Source: Testudinibacter crocodili
GTDB lineage: Bacteria > Pseudomonadota > Gammaproteobacteria > Enterobacterales > Pasteurellaceae
Direction: 5' to 3'
DNA length: 41,837 bases
Assembly (NCBI GenBank): GCA_006228005.1
Contig: VDHG01000005.1
Coordinates: 1-41,837 of the forward strand
Shown: positions 9,501 to 18,220 of the stretch, one piece after another
Numbering within the stretch: the stretch's first letter is position 1
Layout: each line of letters begins with the position of its first letter
Made by a program: the position numbers and the translations under genes
Notes under the pieces: generated by a model
Databases searched by the model: none
Told to the model about the DNA's origin: nothing
The model's input: only the letters and a program-made list of their open reading frames with translations

Positions 9501-12500
9501 AACCGCACTTGTCGCTGCTGATACTGTGGTGCCATCGGCATTCACGGTATAGACTGCTTGACCATTGATTCCATCTGTTTTCACCACACTGGTCACATTC
9601 GTACCCGCTGCCACTTCGGTTTTTGCTGCTTTAATCGCCTCGTGTACGGTATTTTTATTGGTATCACCAATATTGGTCATGGTGATTGTGCCATCAGCCG
9701 CCAAAGCCGCATTGCCGCCTAAAATACCGACTGCGGTAGTAGCAACCTTACCCAAGGTTAAATTAGTGGCATACAACTGGCTGCCATTGATGGCATCAGT
9801 GCTGGTTTGGCTAATACGTCCTGCCGCCACATTGGTCAGCGTACGCTCTTTACCAGCCTCACCCACGCTCACAGTAGAGGTGGCGGCAGTGCCGGCAAAG
9901 CCGGAGTAAGTCAATTTGCCTACCGTTGCTTCGGTGGTGTTAACCACCGCTGCAGTAGATGAATTGCTACCCAAAGCGACATCACCGGCATTAGCCGTGG
10001 CTTTAGCCGTATCCCCTAAAGCTAAAGCACCATCGGTTGTTGCCTGGCTGGAATAGCCAATCGCGGTTGCTGTAGCATTAGCGTCAGTCGGTGTAGTGGC
10101 TTTACTTTGTCCGCCAATCGCAATACCACCAAAATTATCAGAATCGGCGGAAGTCGCTTGAGCTCCTAAACCAATTGCCACGGCATTATTGCCATTGGCA
10201 ACCGTTCCGCGTCCCATGGCGACAGAGCCGGTTGCTGCATTGCTATTATGACCAATCGCAACCGAATCCGCCCCATCAGAGGTCTGAGCATTCAAGCCCA
10301 TGGCAATACTTTGCGCCCCTACTGCTTTGGCATCTGGTCCCAGCGCCATTGCATTGGTGCCGGTGGCACCGTCATTATTATAGTTACCTGCTGTTGTTGT
10401 CGTGTTATTAACACTATAAAAATGGGTTAATTTTTTAGAAAGCGTATCTGCCACGGCATACAACTGGCTGCCGTTAATGGCATCTAAGCTACTAGCAGAG
10501 ACTTGTCCGTTGGCTACGTTTTGAATTTGACGTGGTTTATCCGCTTTGCCCACACTTACCACATCGCCATCTGCCGGTACCGCACCTGCTGGAGCGTAGG
10601 TGTAAGTTAAGCCGTTTAAATCAGTTTTTGCGGTATCCATCGCTTTGCTGACGGTAGAATCATTGCCCAACACCACAGCGCCATCTAAACCAGTGGCGAC
10701 AATAACATTGTTGCCCAACACCATCACATTAGAGGAGCTAACATCATTGCTGTTACCCACAATGCGGATGCCACTTGAGCCGCCAACAATCATCATATTG
10801 TTGTTACCAAAGGCACCGGAATTGTTGGCTGCAATCGGCTGAGCAGAAGTACCATTATCGTTACCAATGGTATAAGTACCGCTGCCTGAAATATAAGACG
10901 GATCACCCAAGGCACCGGAGTTGGCGCCTCTCACCACGTTGCCGGTACCAATCGAGATAGCATTGGCCGCCAGTGCTTGTGCCCCGCTACCTAAAGCGAT
11001 GGCGTTAGCAGCGGTGGCGCTGGTGTTTTGATAGGTTGTGCCAACTGGCAATGCACTACCGATGGCAATAGCCGCTTCGCCGGTGACTCGGGTGGCAGTG
11101 TTGGCAAGCACTGTACCATTGGTATTATAACGTGCACCGCCGATAGCAATGCCGGCTTCGGCAGGCATGGCTGTGGTGCCTGCGGTGGCATATTGCCCCA
11201 CGCTCACGCTGCCGTTGGAAGCGGTGGAATTGGCATTGGCACCGACCACCGTGGCACCAGTGGAGCCGGTGATACGAGTATTGCCGCCCAGTGCGGTGGC
11301 ACTGCCCACGCCTAATGTATTTGAGTTGGTGGAGTTGTCGGCTTCATCGGCAGCCACAATGCTGGCACCATAGCCCAGCGCCACGGAAGCCTGAGCGACA
11401 GGGCGGCCACCTACCATAGCTCTGGCATTATCGCCAATCACCACATTGCCTGCACCGCGGTAGTTGCTGATACCAAACCCATTGGTAGTATTCATGCCAC
11501 CGGAATTCCAGTCTTTAGGCACGGTGGTGGCATTACGCCCGATTACCACGCTGTTGGTCGTTGCCCAAGCGCCTTCGCCAAGTGCGGTACCCAGATTAGC
11601 CCCCGCATTTCTACCAATTGCCGTAGATGAACCTGCTGTGGCACTGGTTATACCTGAAGTAGTTGCCCTGGCATTGTCACCAATGGCAACACCGGAATAA
11701 GTACCAGCGATGGCATTAATGCCAATGGCGATGGCATTAGTAGCAGTGGCATGAACGAGGGCAGTGTTACCCATCGCAATTGAGCTTTCCCCGCGCGCCC
11801 TTGCTGTATTACCCACTGCGACAGCATTGGTATTGATGGCTTGCGAGCTTCTACCAATGGCAATGGCATGATCTTGGCTCGCAACAGCGCCAGTGCTTAA
11901 TGCCACGGTATGCGAAGCCGTCATCGGTGCTGCACTGGTTCCTCTGCCGGCAGTCTGGCCAATCGCAATATTATTGTTGCCGGACACATACTGCCCGGCT
12001 TGTAGCATGGCGGCAAAGTTGTTGCTGCCGGAAACGTTTTGCCCCGCTTGCGAAGACAACGCCAAATTGGTATTGCCGGTTACATCTCGCCCGGCATTGC
12101 GACCAATGGCGGTATTTTCAGTATTGTTAGTTCCGGCGGTGGTGGTGCCTGCACCGCTGCCGATGGCAATGGTGAAGGCTTGGGTATTCTGTTGCCCTGC
12201 AGCGCTACCCATCACAACACTACCTTGTCCCAAGGCATTGGCACTATTACCAACCGCAATCGCACTTATACCGCTAGCCTGAGCTGAGCTGCCCAATGCA
12301 ACGGTATTGGTGTTGGTGGCTTGTGTTCCGACGGTACCAATGGCAACGGCATTGTTGCCGCTGGCAATGGCATTGGCTGCTGCACCGCCGCCGATGGCAA
12401 TGGCTTGTTGCCCCGTGGCTTGTGCAAAACTGCCCAGCGCAGTGGAGTAGCCGGTGCTGCTGCTGGACAATGCACTGTCACCAATAGCGACAGAGCCAGA

Positions 12501-14297
12501 TTGTGTGTAAGGTGCAGCGGTTGTCCCACCAAAGCCGGCATTGCGACCAAAAGCAATATTGGCTGTGCCACTAACATTAGAGCCCGCTTGGAAGCCCATG
12601 GCGAAGTTGGCACGGCCGGATACGTTTTGCCCTGCATTGCCGCCGATTGCCACGTTGCCGTTGGCAGTGGTGGTTTGCCCCACACCGGCAGCACTACCGA
12701 TGGAGATATTAGTGCCGTTTGCTGGATCGGCGGGACTGCTTGTACCATTGGTGTAAGCCCCTCTACCAATCGCTATATTGCCTCCGCCGGCTAATGCCTG
12801 CGCCCCTGAACCCAGCGCAACTGAATCGAATCCCGTTGCATTAGCGCTCAAGCCAATCGCAACGGCATTGGAAACGGTACCCGTGGCCAACGTACCGATC
12901 GCAATAGCATCAGCGCCGCTGGCTTTGGTATTATTGGTGGCATCCAAATTAGAACCCGTGGCGGTAGAAGAGCCAATCGCAATTGCCCGCTGGCCGCTGG
13001 CCGAGGCGGAATGCCCCACTGCCATAGCCCCCACTTCGCTGGCGGTGGCCACATTGCCCACTGCCAAGGCAAAATCTTTGCTGGCTTGCACTTCGCGGCC
13101 AATGCCAATGCTGGCATTGCCGTTGGCTTGGTTTACTGCACCCAAAGCAATAGAAGACACACCATTGGCGGTATTGCCAAAGCCGGATGCCCAAGCAAAG
13201 GCATTGCTGGCATCGTTATTATTGCCAAAAGCATAGGCGGCGTAATCGAATCCGGCATTTGTTGTACCAACCAAGTTGTTATAACCCAGTGCAACACCAC
13301 CGGTTAATACATTATTTTTAGCCCCCACAGCCACGGGGGCAACTTTAGAAAATGCGGTTCCAGTATCTGGTCGTGGAATATCTACATTATTACCTACCAC
13401 CCTGCGACTAGATACGCCTTGGCTAGGAAATGTGCCAACATTGCTGGCTACCGCGCTATCGCCAATCGCAACAGAAGACGCACTTAAAGCTTGAGAAAAT
13501 GCACCCAGTGCGGTTGATTGTTGCGCCTTGGCATAGCTTTTGGCGCCCACAGCGGTGGCTTCGGCACCTGAATCACCGCCTGCTCCTTCAGTCCAAACAC
13601 CTAAGCCACCACCGGTACCGACTTGGGTTTGATTAATCTGTCCTGCCGTGGCAGCAGGACCAATAGCAGTGGAGCCTTTGGTAAGCCCTTGAGCATTGCC
13701 GCCAATCGCCACTGCACCCTGCCCTAAAGCCGCTGTGGCACGATAATCTGTATTGCCAGTGGAAGTATTAGATGTTCCCGTTGTCCCAAAACCACGCCCA
13801 GCAGTGTAGCCATAGCCCAGATTATATAGCCCGCCTATGTCATCACCACCAATGGCGACCGCACCTTGCCCTGCACTCAACATATCATTACCAATGGCAA
13901 TCGCCTGATTGCCGGTACTACGCACATTGCTACCAATTGCAATTTGTTGGATATTATTCGTTCCACTAGTCTGGGCGGAGTTGCCAATAGCCACACTTTT
14001 ATCCGTTGAAGAACTGGCATTTGGACCACACCAAAAATCAATAAAACCATTTGCTGTATTACTGTTATAGTTACAGGATGTTGTAGCAGCAAAAGCTTGC
14101 GGGGTATAGCCAAAAACTCCAGCCATTACTATAACTACAGCCGACAGGTAAAAGCTGGGGGAGACAACTTTAGGTTTGAAACCTATCTCATGGGCAACCA
14201 AAGAACGACTGCTTTTACTTCTAGCTGAACCAAGCTCAGAGACAGCAATCCACACTTGTGCTGCTTCACTCCAAATTACTTTATAAATTTTATTCAT
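6594..14297 (-). CDS. Trimeric autotransporter adhesin, N-terminal part (signal, head, start of stalk), ends at a frameshift
   Basis: The 2,567-residue frame opens with an extended signal peptide (MNKIYKVIWSEAAQVWIAVS) of the kind seen on very large type V proteins. A hydrophobic core follows, with probable cleavage after QAFA (residue 70). Residues ~90-1240 are YadA-type head repeats with the beat xAIGxxA. A neck (VANGQVSASSLDAINGSQLYA) lies near 1250-1280. A second, shorter head follows, then a second neck near 1480-1510 and stalk. The frame stops at 6594-6596 after LNEVAGQQRNH, while the adhesin sequence continues in another frame. Adding one base near 6612-6614 gives a single gene of 13,407 nt, 4,468 residues. 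The protein would be a surface trimer for adhesion or autoaggregation. Two cysteines (75, 90) sit at the mature N terminus. Confidence 0.92.
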   Translation of the reverse strand: MNKIYKVIWSEAAQVWIAVSELGSARSKSSRSLVAHEIGFKPKVVSPSFYLSAVVIVMAGVFGYTPQAFAATTSCNYNSNTANGFIDFWCGPNASSSTDKSVAIGNSAQTSGTNNIQQIAIGSNVRSTGNQAIAIGNDMLSAGQGAVAIGGDDIGGLYNLGYGYTAGRGFGTTGTSNTSTGNTDYRATAALGQGAVAIGGNAQGLTKGSTAIGPAATAGQINQTQVGTGGGLGVWTEGAGGDSGAEATAVGAKSYAKAQQSTALGAFSQALSASSVAIGDSAVASNVGTFPSQGVSSRRVVGNNVDIPRPDTGTAFSKVAPVAVGAKNNVLTGGVALGYNNLVGTTNAGFDYAAYAFGNNNDASNAFAWASGFGNTANGVSSIALGAVNQANGNASIGIGREVQASKDFALAVGNVATASEVGAMAVGHSASASGQRAIAIGSSTATGSNLDATNNTKASGADAIAIGTLATGTVSNAVAIGLSANATGFDSVALGSGAQALAGGGNIAIGRGAYTNGTSSPADPANGTNISIGSAAGVGQTTTANGNVAIGGNAGQNVSGRANFAMGFQAGSNVSGTANIAFGRNAGFGGTTAAPYTQSGSVAIGDSALSSSSTGYSTALGSFAQATGQQAIAIGGGAAANAIASGNNAVAIGTVGTQATNTNTVALGSSAQASGISAIAVGNSANALGQGSVVMGSAAGQQNTQAFTIAIGSGAGTTTAGTNNTENTAIGRNAGRDVTGNTNLALSSQAGQNVSGSNNFAAMLQAGQYVSGNNNIAIGQTAGRGTSAAPMTASHTVALSTGAVASQDHAIAIGRSSQAINTNAVAVGNTARARGESSIAMGNTALVHATATNAIAIGINAIAGTYSGVAIGDNARATTSGITSATAGSSTAIGRNAGANLGTALGEGAWATTNSVVIGRNATTVPKDWNSGGMNTTNGFGISNYRGAGNVVIGDNARAMVGGRPVAQASVALGYGASIVAADEADNSTNSNTLGVGSATALGGNTRITGSTGATVVGANANSTASNGSVSVGQYATAGTTAMPAEAGIAIGGARYNTNGTVLANTATRVTGEAAIAIGSALPVGTTYQNTSATAANAIALGSGAQALAANAISIGTGNVVRGANSGALGDPSYISGSGTYTIGNDNGTSAQPIAANNSGAFGNNNMMIVGGSSGIRIVGNSNDVSSSNVMVLGNNVIVATGLDGAVVLGNDSTVSKAMDTAKTDLNGLTYTYAPAGAVPADGDVVSVGKADKPRQIQNVANGQVSASSLDAINGSQLYAVADTLSKKLTHFYSVNNTTTTAGNYNNDGATGTNAMALGPDAKAVGAQSIAMGLNAQTSDGADSVAIGHNSNAATGSVAMGRGTVANGNNAVAIGLGAQATSADSDNFGGIAIGGQSKATTPTDANATATAIGYSSQATTDGALALGDTAKATANAGDVALGSNSSTAAVVNTTEATVGKLTYSGFAGTAATSTVSVGEAGKERTLTNVAAGRISQTSTDAINGSQLYATNLTLGKVATTAVGILGGNAALAADGTITMTNIGDTNKNTVHEAIKAAKTEVAAGTNVTSVVKTDGINGQAVYTVNADGTTVSAATSAVTVTADPKDGTNITNYKVDLSQETKDSIAKADGALQSWTAQVNGATAATINKDNTTLNFVNGDNILITNDGGIKVSTSMTPSFTTVTATESITAPTISTGNGGPSMSATDGINAGNQKITNVTAGTENTDAVNYSQLKAVQDAAKTSSVVKGTNVASVTSTTTDVNTEYTVNADGTTVSAATTSAVKVTAGDKNATTNVTDYALDLTDKTKEDIAKGVTASEDIASKGLVFAGDSGDNATRKLGETLNVKGGNTTEANLTDNNIGVVSNGADTLTVKLAKDVNLGATGSLTINSNKLDKDGLDVVSGNTSVAIKPAKLGDPVSVVATDGTNTAVYGAKGLSFTETNGTPLANSPSISQTGINAGNQQITAVKSGVDGTTLADAAGDTLTNAANIGDVKNAITNLETQYQGDNAAVTVTRKPAEVLSVKGGAAADQLTDGNIGTVGATDGSITVKLAKNLAGLTDVETESLSVGDKVTITSAGIDAGGLPITNVADGVNDDDAVNVSQLNKVAGGWEIGNDITAAKVGNVAAGKRVNFVSGNEETTLVDVTQDANGNSVVTVEAAPGAIRYSNTNTAAGGNASNGDQFTATNSVTLMGANGDTSSGVTINNVAPGTLSADSKQAVNGAQLFETNTNVATNAANIAKGINFGGTEGSNKYALGDTINVKGDSNITSTTIAGGAQLALANTVTIGNATTGKPVTINGEAGTVGGLTNKTFDVANITSGQAATEDQLKAVSEVASAGWNVQANDTKAENVAPKDTVTFKDGKNILVTQEGKTLTIATSDNPEFTSVKIGDVTNNTTLTSSADGLSVGGDKITNVGSGTVAADSTDAVNGGDVYTAIQGTASQYQGDNTTVTVTRKPAEVLSITGGATDLTDNNIGTVGNADGSIAVKLAKNLTGLEKVTVGDSELTTNGLTINNGTAGNTVSLTKDGLNNGGNKITNVATGTADTDAVNVAQLNEVAGQQRNH
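6612..6614 (-). other. Probable frameshift point in the adhesin gene (GGG read as three instead of four)
   Basis: On the minus strand the bases run GAAGTGGCAGGGCAGCAGCG. Read with GGGG in place of GGG, the frame passes smoothly from LNEVAG into AAAKPLTFAG, a normal neck-to-stalk join. No canonical slippery heptamer is present, so programmed frameshifting is unlikely. The cause may be a true mutation, phase variation in a short G tract, or a sequencing error. Confidence 0.8.
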
Positions 14298-14651
14298 TGT
14301 TATACCCCACTACACTGACTTGTTAAAAACAAACTCTTATCATTTTTAGACTCAACACCATAATTTCGGCATTAAACCACTTTTTCAATTACTTTTCTAT
14401 ATAATAGGTAAAAAATTTTTTTATTACATTTAATTACATAAACACACAATAATCTGCGAGAATCGATATATTCGGTCAACATGATTAAATAAATAAAATA
14501 ACTTTATGAAAATAATCAGTTTTATGTTTTTTTATAAAACTAATCAGAGGCAGTATGACGGGAAGTTTTCTGTGGAATAGACAAAGTGCGGTCTAAAAAA
14601 CCGCACTTTTTTATATTGATAAGTTATAACTATTGTATTAAGTGTAAAAAG
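14298..14651. other. AT-rich intergenic region: adhesin promoter area and inverted uptake-sequence hairpin
   Basis: This 354-bp gap lies between the adhesin start and the end of cysS, both on the minus strand. The part next to the adhesin (about 14300-14540) is very AT-rich and should hold its promoter, but I cannot choose a single -35/-10 pair. At 14583-14609 AAAGTGCGGT and ACCGCACTTT form a 10-bp stem with a 7-nt loop; a T-run follows on the plus strand. On the minus strand the hairpin can end the cysS transcript. I see no gene here. Confidence 0.6.
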
Positions 14652-16031
14652 CTATGCTTTGCGCCAAATGGTGCCGTCGGCGCTGTCCTCTAAAATGATG
14701 CCCATGGCATTTAATTTATCGCGCGCTTGATCGGCCGCTGCCCAATTTTTGTCGGTACGGGCTTGGTTGCGTTGCTGAATTAATGCTTCAATTTCAGCTA
14801 CTTCACTGTCATCAGATCCGGCTTGCAAAAAAGCTTCCGGTTGTTGATATAGAATCCCCAACACCTCACCTAGTTCACGTAAACGTGCCGCTAAACCGTC
14901 GGCTTGTGCCGAAGATTCCTGCTTGGCTTTGTTGACCGCTCTTGCCAGTTCAAACAACACAGAGAGTGCATTTGGGGTGTTGAAATCGTCGTCCATCGCC
15001 TCCTTAAACGTCTTTACAAAACTCTCTCCACCGCTGGCTTTTGCCTGTGGATCTGTGCCACGCAGGGCGGTATAAAGTCGTTCAAGTGCGGTATGCGCCA
15101 AATTCAGATTTTCTTCACTGTAATTTAATTGGCTGCGATACTGCCCGGTCAGTAGAAAATAACGCACACTTTCGCCGTTGTAATGTTTCAGCACCTCGCG
15201 AATGGTGAAGAAGTTGCCGAGTGATTTTGACATCTTTTCTTTGTCGACCATAATCATGCCGGAATGGATCCAGTAGTTGACATAATCATCGCCATGGGCG
15301 CAGCACGATTGGGCGATTTCATTTTCATGGTGCGGGAACATCAAATCCGAACCACCGCCGTGGATATCAAAATGTGCGCCTAGTTCTTTATGATTCATCG
15401 CCGAACATTCGATATGCCAGCCCGGACGCCCCAAGCCCCAAGGCGACGCCCAACTCGGTTCATTCGGCTTCGACATCTTCCACAACACAAAATCCATCGG
15501 ATTTTGTTTGATCGCCGAAATTTCGATTCTGGCACCGGCTTGCAGCTGATCCAGATCTTGCCGCGACAGCAAGCCGTATTTGCCAAAACTCGGCACCGAG
15601 AACATCACATCGCCATTGTCTGCCACATAGGCATGCTTGCGTGCCAGCAATTTTTCGACCATCGCAATAATCTCAGCAATATGATGGGTGGCGCGTGGCT
15701 CACGAGTAGGGGCTTGAATATTCAAAGCACTGAAATCGGCATGCATCTCCGTCACCATGCGATCAACCAGCTGATCACAACTTTCGCTATTTTCCGCTGC
15801 CCGTTTAATGATTTTGTCATCGACATCGGTGATATTGCGCACATAGGTCAGGTCGTAGCCACAATAGCGCAAATAACGGGCGATCATATCAAAGCAGACA
15901 AAAGTACGCCCGTGACCAATATGGCAGTAGTCATACACCGTCACACCACACACATACATCCCTACTTTTCCGGCATGGATCGGTTTAAATTCTTGTTTTT
16001 CCCGTTTTAACGTATTATAAATTTTTAGCAT
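14652..16031 (-). CDS. cysS: Cysteinyl-tRNA synthetase
   Basis: CysS charges tRNA-Cys with cysteine using ATP. The start [12 protein letters not shown] at 16031 is chosen because it gives 459 residues, close to the E. coli enzyme (461), and has an upstream AGGA. The frame could be extended 30 codons upstream, but that stretch is unlike the family. The class I signature CHIGH is at residues 36-40 and KMSKS at 266-270. Zinc ligands Cys28, Cys209, His234 and Glu238 are all present. The C-terminal helical anticodon-binding region is complete. It is divergent from ppiB, the same arrangement as in E. coli. A hairpin with arms AACAG/CTGTT and CTAC/GTAG lies in its 5' leader, of unknown meaning. Confidence 0.98.
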   Translation of the reverse strand: MLKIYNTLKREKQEFKPIHAGKVGMYVCGVTVYDYCHIGHGRTFVCFDMIARYLRYCGYDLTYVRNITDVDDKIIKRAAENSESCDQLVDRMVTEMHADFSALNIQAPTREPRATHHIAEIIAMVEKLLARKHAYVADNGDVMFSVPSFGKYGLLSRQDLDQLQAGARIEISAIKQNPMDFVLWKMSKPNEPSWASPWGLGRPGWHIECSAMNHKELGAHFDIHGGGSDLMFPHHENEIAQSCCAHGDDYVNYWIHSGMIMVDKEKMSKSLGNFFTIREVLKHYNGESVRYFLLTGQYRSQLNYSEENLNLAHTALERLYTALRGTDPQAKASGGESFVKTFKEAMDDDFNTPNALSVLFELARAVNKAKQESSAQADGLAARLRELGEVLGILYQQPEAFLQAGSDDSEVAEIEALIQQRNQARTDKNWAAADQARDKLNAMGIILEDSADGTIWRKA

Positions 16032-16160
16032 TCTCTGTCCTGCGTTCTTTGTTGAAAAGCCAACAGACCCTACTATTGAGTCGGTAGCTGTTTTGTTATT
16101 TTTATGAAATAATAGCACCACATTATCACGTTTTTACCACAATTAAATAGGATTTAATTT

Positions 16161-16670
16161 ATGGTCACACTACACACCAATTTTGGCGATATCAAACTAG
16201 CATTAAACAGCGAAAAAGCCCCAATTACCAGCGAAAATTTTCTAAATTACTGTAAAAAAGGCTTTTATAACAATACCATTTTCCATCGTGTGATCGATGG
16301 CTTTATGATTCAGGGCGGTGGCATGGAACCCGGCATGAAAGAGAAAGCCACCGACAAACCGATTCAAAACGAAGCCAGCAATGGGTTAAGCAATAAAAAA
16401 GGCACGATTGCCATGGCACGCACCAGCGATCCGCACTCTGCCACTGCCCAGTTTTTTATCAATGTGGCTGACAACACGTTCTTGGATTACCGTGGCAAAA
16501 AAATGTATGACCGCGACGTAGTGCAGGAGTGGGGCTATGCCGTGTTCGGTGAAGTGGTTGAAGGCATGGACGTGGTAGAGAAAATTCGCCAAATGAAAAC
16601 CAGTAACAAAGGTTTCCACCAAGACGTACCACAAGAAGATGTGATTATTCAATCGGTGACGGTAGAGTAA
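16161..16670 (+). CDS. ppiB: Peptidyl-prolyl cis-trans isomerase B (cyclophilin)
   Basis: This is a 169-residue cytoplasmic cyclophilin that speeds proline isomerisation in folding proteins. It has no signal peptide, which separates PpiB from the periplasmic PpiA. Family motifs are clear: [20 protein letters not shown] near residues 26-45, with the catalytic Arg in [27 protein letters not shown]; and the C-terminal [14 protein letters not shown]. The start has AGGA upstream at a good distance. It is transcribed away from cysS, so the two probably share the ~130-bp promoter region. Confidence 0.97.
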   Translation: MVTLHTNFGDIKLALNSEKAPITSENFLNYCKKGFYNNTIFHRVIDGFMIQGGGMEPGMKEKATDKPIQNEASNGLSNKKGTIAMARTSDPHSATAQFFINVADNTFLDYRGKKMYDRDVVQEWGYAVFGEVVEGMDVVEKIRQMKTSNKGFHQDVPQEDVIIQSVTVE

Positions 16671-16716
16671 TTCCGTTTTTATCCGATTACTGACAAAGAT
16701 ATTTGATGAGGCAATA

Positions 16717-16741
16717 TAGGGGCGGATTAACTATCCGCCCG
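16717..16741. repeat. Palindromic intergenic repeat, copy 1
   Basis: GGGCGGAT and ATCCGCCC form a perfect 8-bp stem around TAACT, preceded by TAG. The 19 bases from CGGAT to CCCG occur again at 36414-36432 between ilvD and ilvM. It lies between ppiB and fic, where it may also help end the ppiB transcript. Confidence 0.7.
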
Positions 16742-16783
16742 TTTGCGAAGTGCGGCATAAGCACTTAATCAAGGAAAACTCTT

Positions 16784-17542
16784 ATGGACTCCGTTGAACA
16801 ACTCAAAAAAATACTCGATACAAAAAGACCATTAGATCCTATTACGGCTCAATCATTACAAGATGATTTTATGATTCGATACAATCAAGCCTCTAACGCT
16901 ATCGAAGGAAACCAATTAACGTTAATTGAAACAAGAGTATTGCTTGAAAATGGGATGACGGCTAAAGGTAAGCCTTTTAAAGACCACTTAGATGTCATCA
17001 ACCATCAAGAGGCCATTTATTATCTATTAGATATTATTAAGAATAAAGAACCATTATCTGAGCGACACATTAAAGAATTTAATACATTACTTTTAAAATC
17101 AACAAAATATGAAATGTATTCGGGCAAATACCGCTCTGTTCCTGTCATGATTCAGGGGGCAAAGCATATTCCGCCTCAACCGTACTTAGTGCAAAACGAA
17201 ATAGATAGGCTACTAGAAAAAAACGCAAGGGATAAAGAAGAAGGGAGAGCTGATTTAGAGCGTATTGCTGAATTACATGCTAATTTTGTCCGTATTCATC
17301 CTTTTGTTGATGGTAACGGCCGCACCGGTCGATTGATAATGAATGTAGAATTAATGAATGCAGGCTATTCTATTGCTATTATCGAACCAATGGAAAGAGA
17401 AGACTATTATAATGCGCTAGAAAAAGCGGATGAGGGTGACTATAAACCGATTACCCGTCTTTTAAAAGATGCGGTACGACGTTCTATAGAACGCGAATTA
17501 CAGGTAGTTTATCCTGAATGGCGAAAAGATCACATCGAATAA
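16784..17542 (+). CDS. Fic family protein, probable AMP-transferase with N-terminal inhibitory motif
   Basis: This 252-residue protein carries the full Fic signature HPFVDGNGRTGR at residues 172-183. The catalytic His172, the metal-binding Asp176 and the phosphate-binding loop are intact, so it should move AMP (or another phosphate-containing group) onto a hydroxyl. At 37-42 it has S-N-A-I-E-G, matching the inhibitory motif [S/T]xxxE[G/N]; Glu41 would block productive ATP binding, as in class II Fic proteins. No small antitoxin is encoded beside it, which fits self-inhibition in cis. It ends soon after the Fic core and lacks the winged-helix domain common in larger class II members. The gene is more AT-rich than its neighbours and has palindromes on both sides, so it may be acquired. 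The target cannot be told. Confidence 0.92.
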   Translation: MDSVEQLKKILDTKRPLDPITAQSLQDDFMIRYNQASNAIEGNQLTLIETRVLLENGMTAKGKPFKDHLDVINHQEAIYYLLDIIKNKEPLSERHIKEFNTLLLKSTKYEMYSGKYRSVPVMIQGAKHIPPQPYLVQNEIDRLLEKNARDKEEGRADLERIAELHANFVRIHPFVDGNGRTGRLIMNVELMNAGYSIAIIEPMEREDYYNALEKADEGDYKPITRLLKDAVRRSIERELQVVYPEWRKDHIE

Positions 17543-17551
17543 AGCAGCGTA

Positions 17552-17570
17552 GGGGCGATGATGTCGCCCC
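17552..17570. terminator. Palindrome between fic and engB, likely bidirectional terminator
   Basis: GGGGCGA and TCGCCCC form a perfect 7-bp stem with loop TGATG. It lies between two convergent genes, with TAGTTTTATT after it on the plus strand. It resembles the GGGCGGAT palindromes of this window in layout (preceded by TAG, CG-rich stem, 5-nt loop). Confidence 0.6.
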
Positions 17571-17578
17571 AAATAGTT

Positions 17579-18205
17579 TTATTCTGCTGGTGCGCTAAAA
17601 TTCGGCGCGAACCAGCCGTCCAGTTTTGCTGCCAGTTTATCAATTCCAATTTTATTCAGTGCGGAGAATGCTTCGACTTGAATATCGCCCTGAAACGGCA
17701 GAATCGCTTCACGCACCAGTTTCACTTGTTTGCTGCGTGCGCTTTGGCTGAGTTTGTCGGCTTTTGTCAGCAGCAGTAGCAATGGCAGCTTGGAGCTGAC
17801 TGCCCATTCGATCATCTGCTGATCCAAGTCTTTTAGCGGATGGCGAATATCCATCAAAATCACCACCCCGCCTAAACATTCTCGTTTTTGCAGGTATTCG
17901 CCCAATGCTTGCTGCCATTTGATTTTCATCTGCTCCGGTACCGCGGCGTAGCCGTAGCCCGGTAAATCGACAATTTTACATTGTGGTTCCACTTCAAACA
18001 GATTAATTAACTGGGTGCGTCCCGGTGTTTTTGAGGTGCGAGCCAAACTTTTTTGATTGGTCAGACTGTTGAGTGCAGTCGATTTGCCCGCATTCGAGCG
18101 GCCGGCAAACGCAATTTCAATGCCGCTGTCTTCCGGCAGGTGGCGGATGTCCGGTGCGCTGGTTAAAAAATGGGTTTTTTGGTAATTCAATGTAATCTCT
18201 GACAC
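17579..18205 (-). CDS. engB: Ribosome biogenesis GTPase EngB (YihA/YsxC)
   Basis: EngB is a small essential GTPase that helps late assembly of the 50S ribosomal subunit. The 208-residue protein shows all GTPase motifs: G1 GRSNAGKST at 35-43, G3 DLPGYG at 80-85, and G4 TKAD at 147-150. The segment [20 protein letters not shown] is strongly typical of the family. The start codon is GTG, with GAGGAA upstream; the N terminus matches the usual family start. It is last in a four-gene minus-strand operon, 15 bp after the lipoprotein gene, and converges on fic. Confidence 0.97.
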   Translation of the reverse strand: MSEITLNYQKTHFLTSAPDIRHLPEDSGIEIAFAGRSNAGKSTALNSLTNQKSLARTSKTPGRTQLINLFEVEPQCKIVDLPGYGYAAVPEQMKIKWQQALGEYLQKRECLGGVVILMDIRHPLKDLDQQMIEWAVSSKLPLLLLLTKADKLSQSARSKQVKLVREAILPFQGDIQVEAFSALNKIGIDKLAAKLDGWFAPNFSAPAE

Positions 18206-18220
18206 GCTCTGTTCCTCGTG

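Noticed and set aside
1072-13969. Many open frames on the plus strand, up to 241 codons, opposite the adhesin gene
   Set aside because: They are shadows of repeated adhesin codons. They show no family likeness and repeat in step with the sense-strand modules.
892-14297. CRISPR-like or tandem DNA array in the repetitive adhesin region
   Set aside because: The repeats are coding, of uneven length, and follow head and stalk protein modules. There is no constant repeat and spacer pattern and no cas gene.
16032-16121. Upstream extension of cysS by 30 codons
   Set aside because: The extra residues do not resemble the family, and the ribosome site precedes the ATG at 16031.
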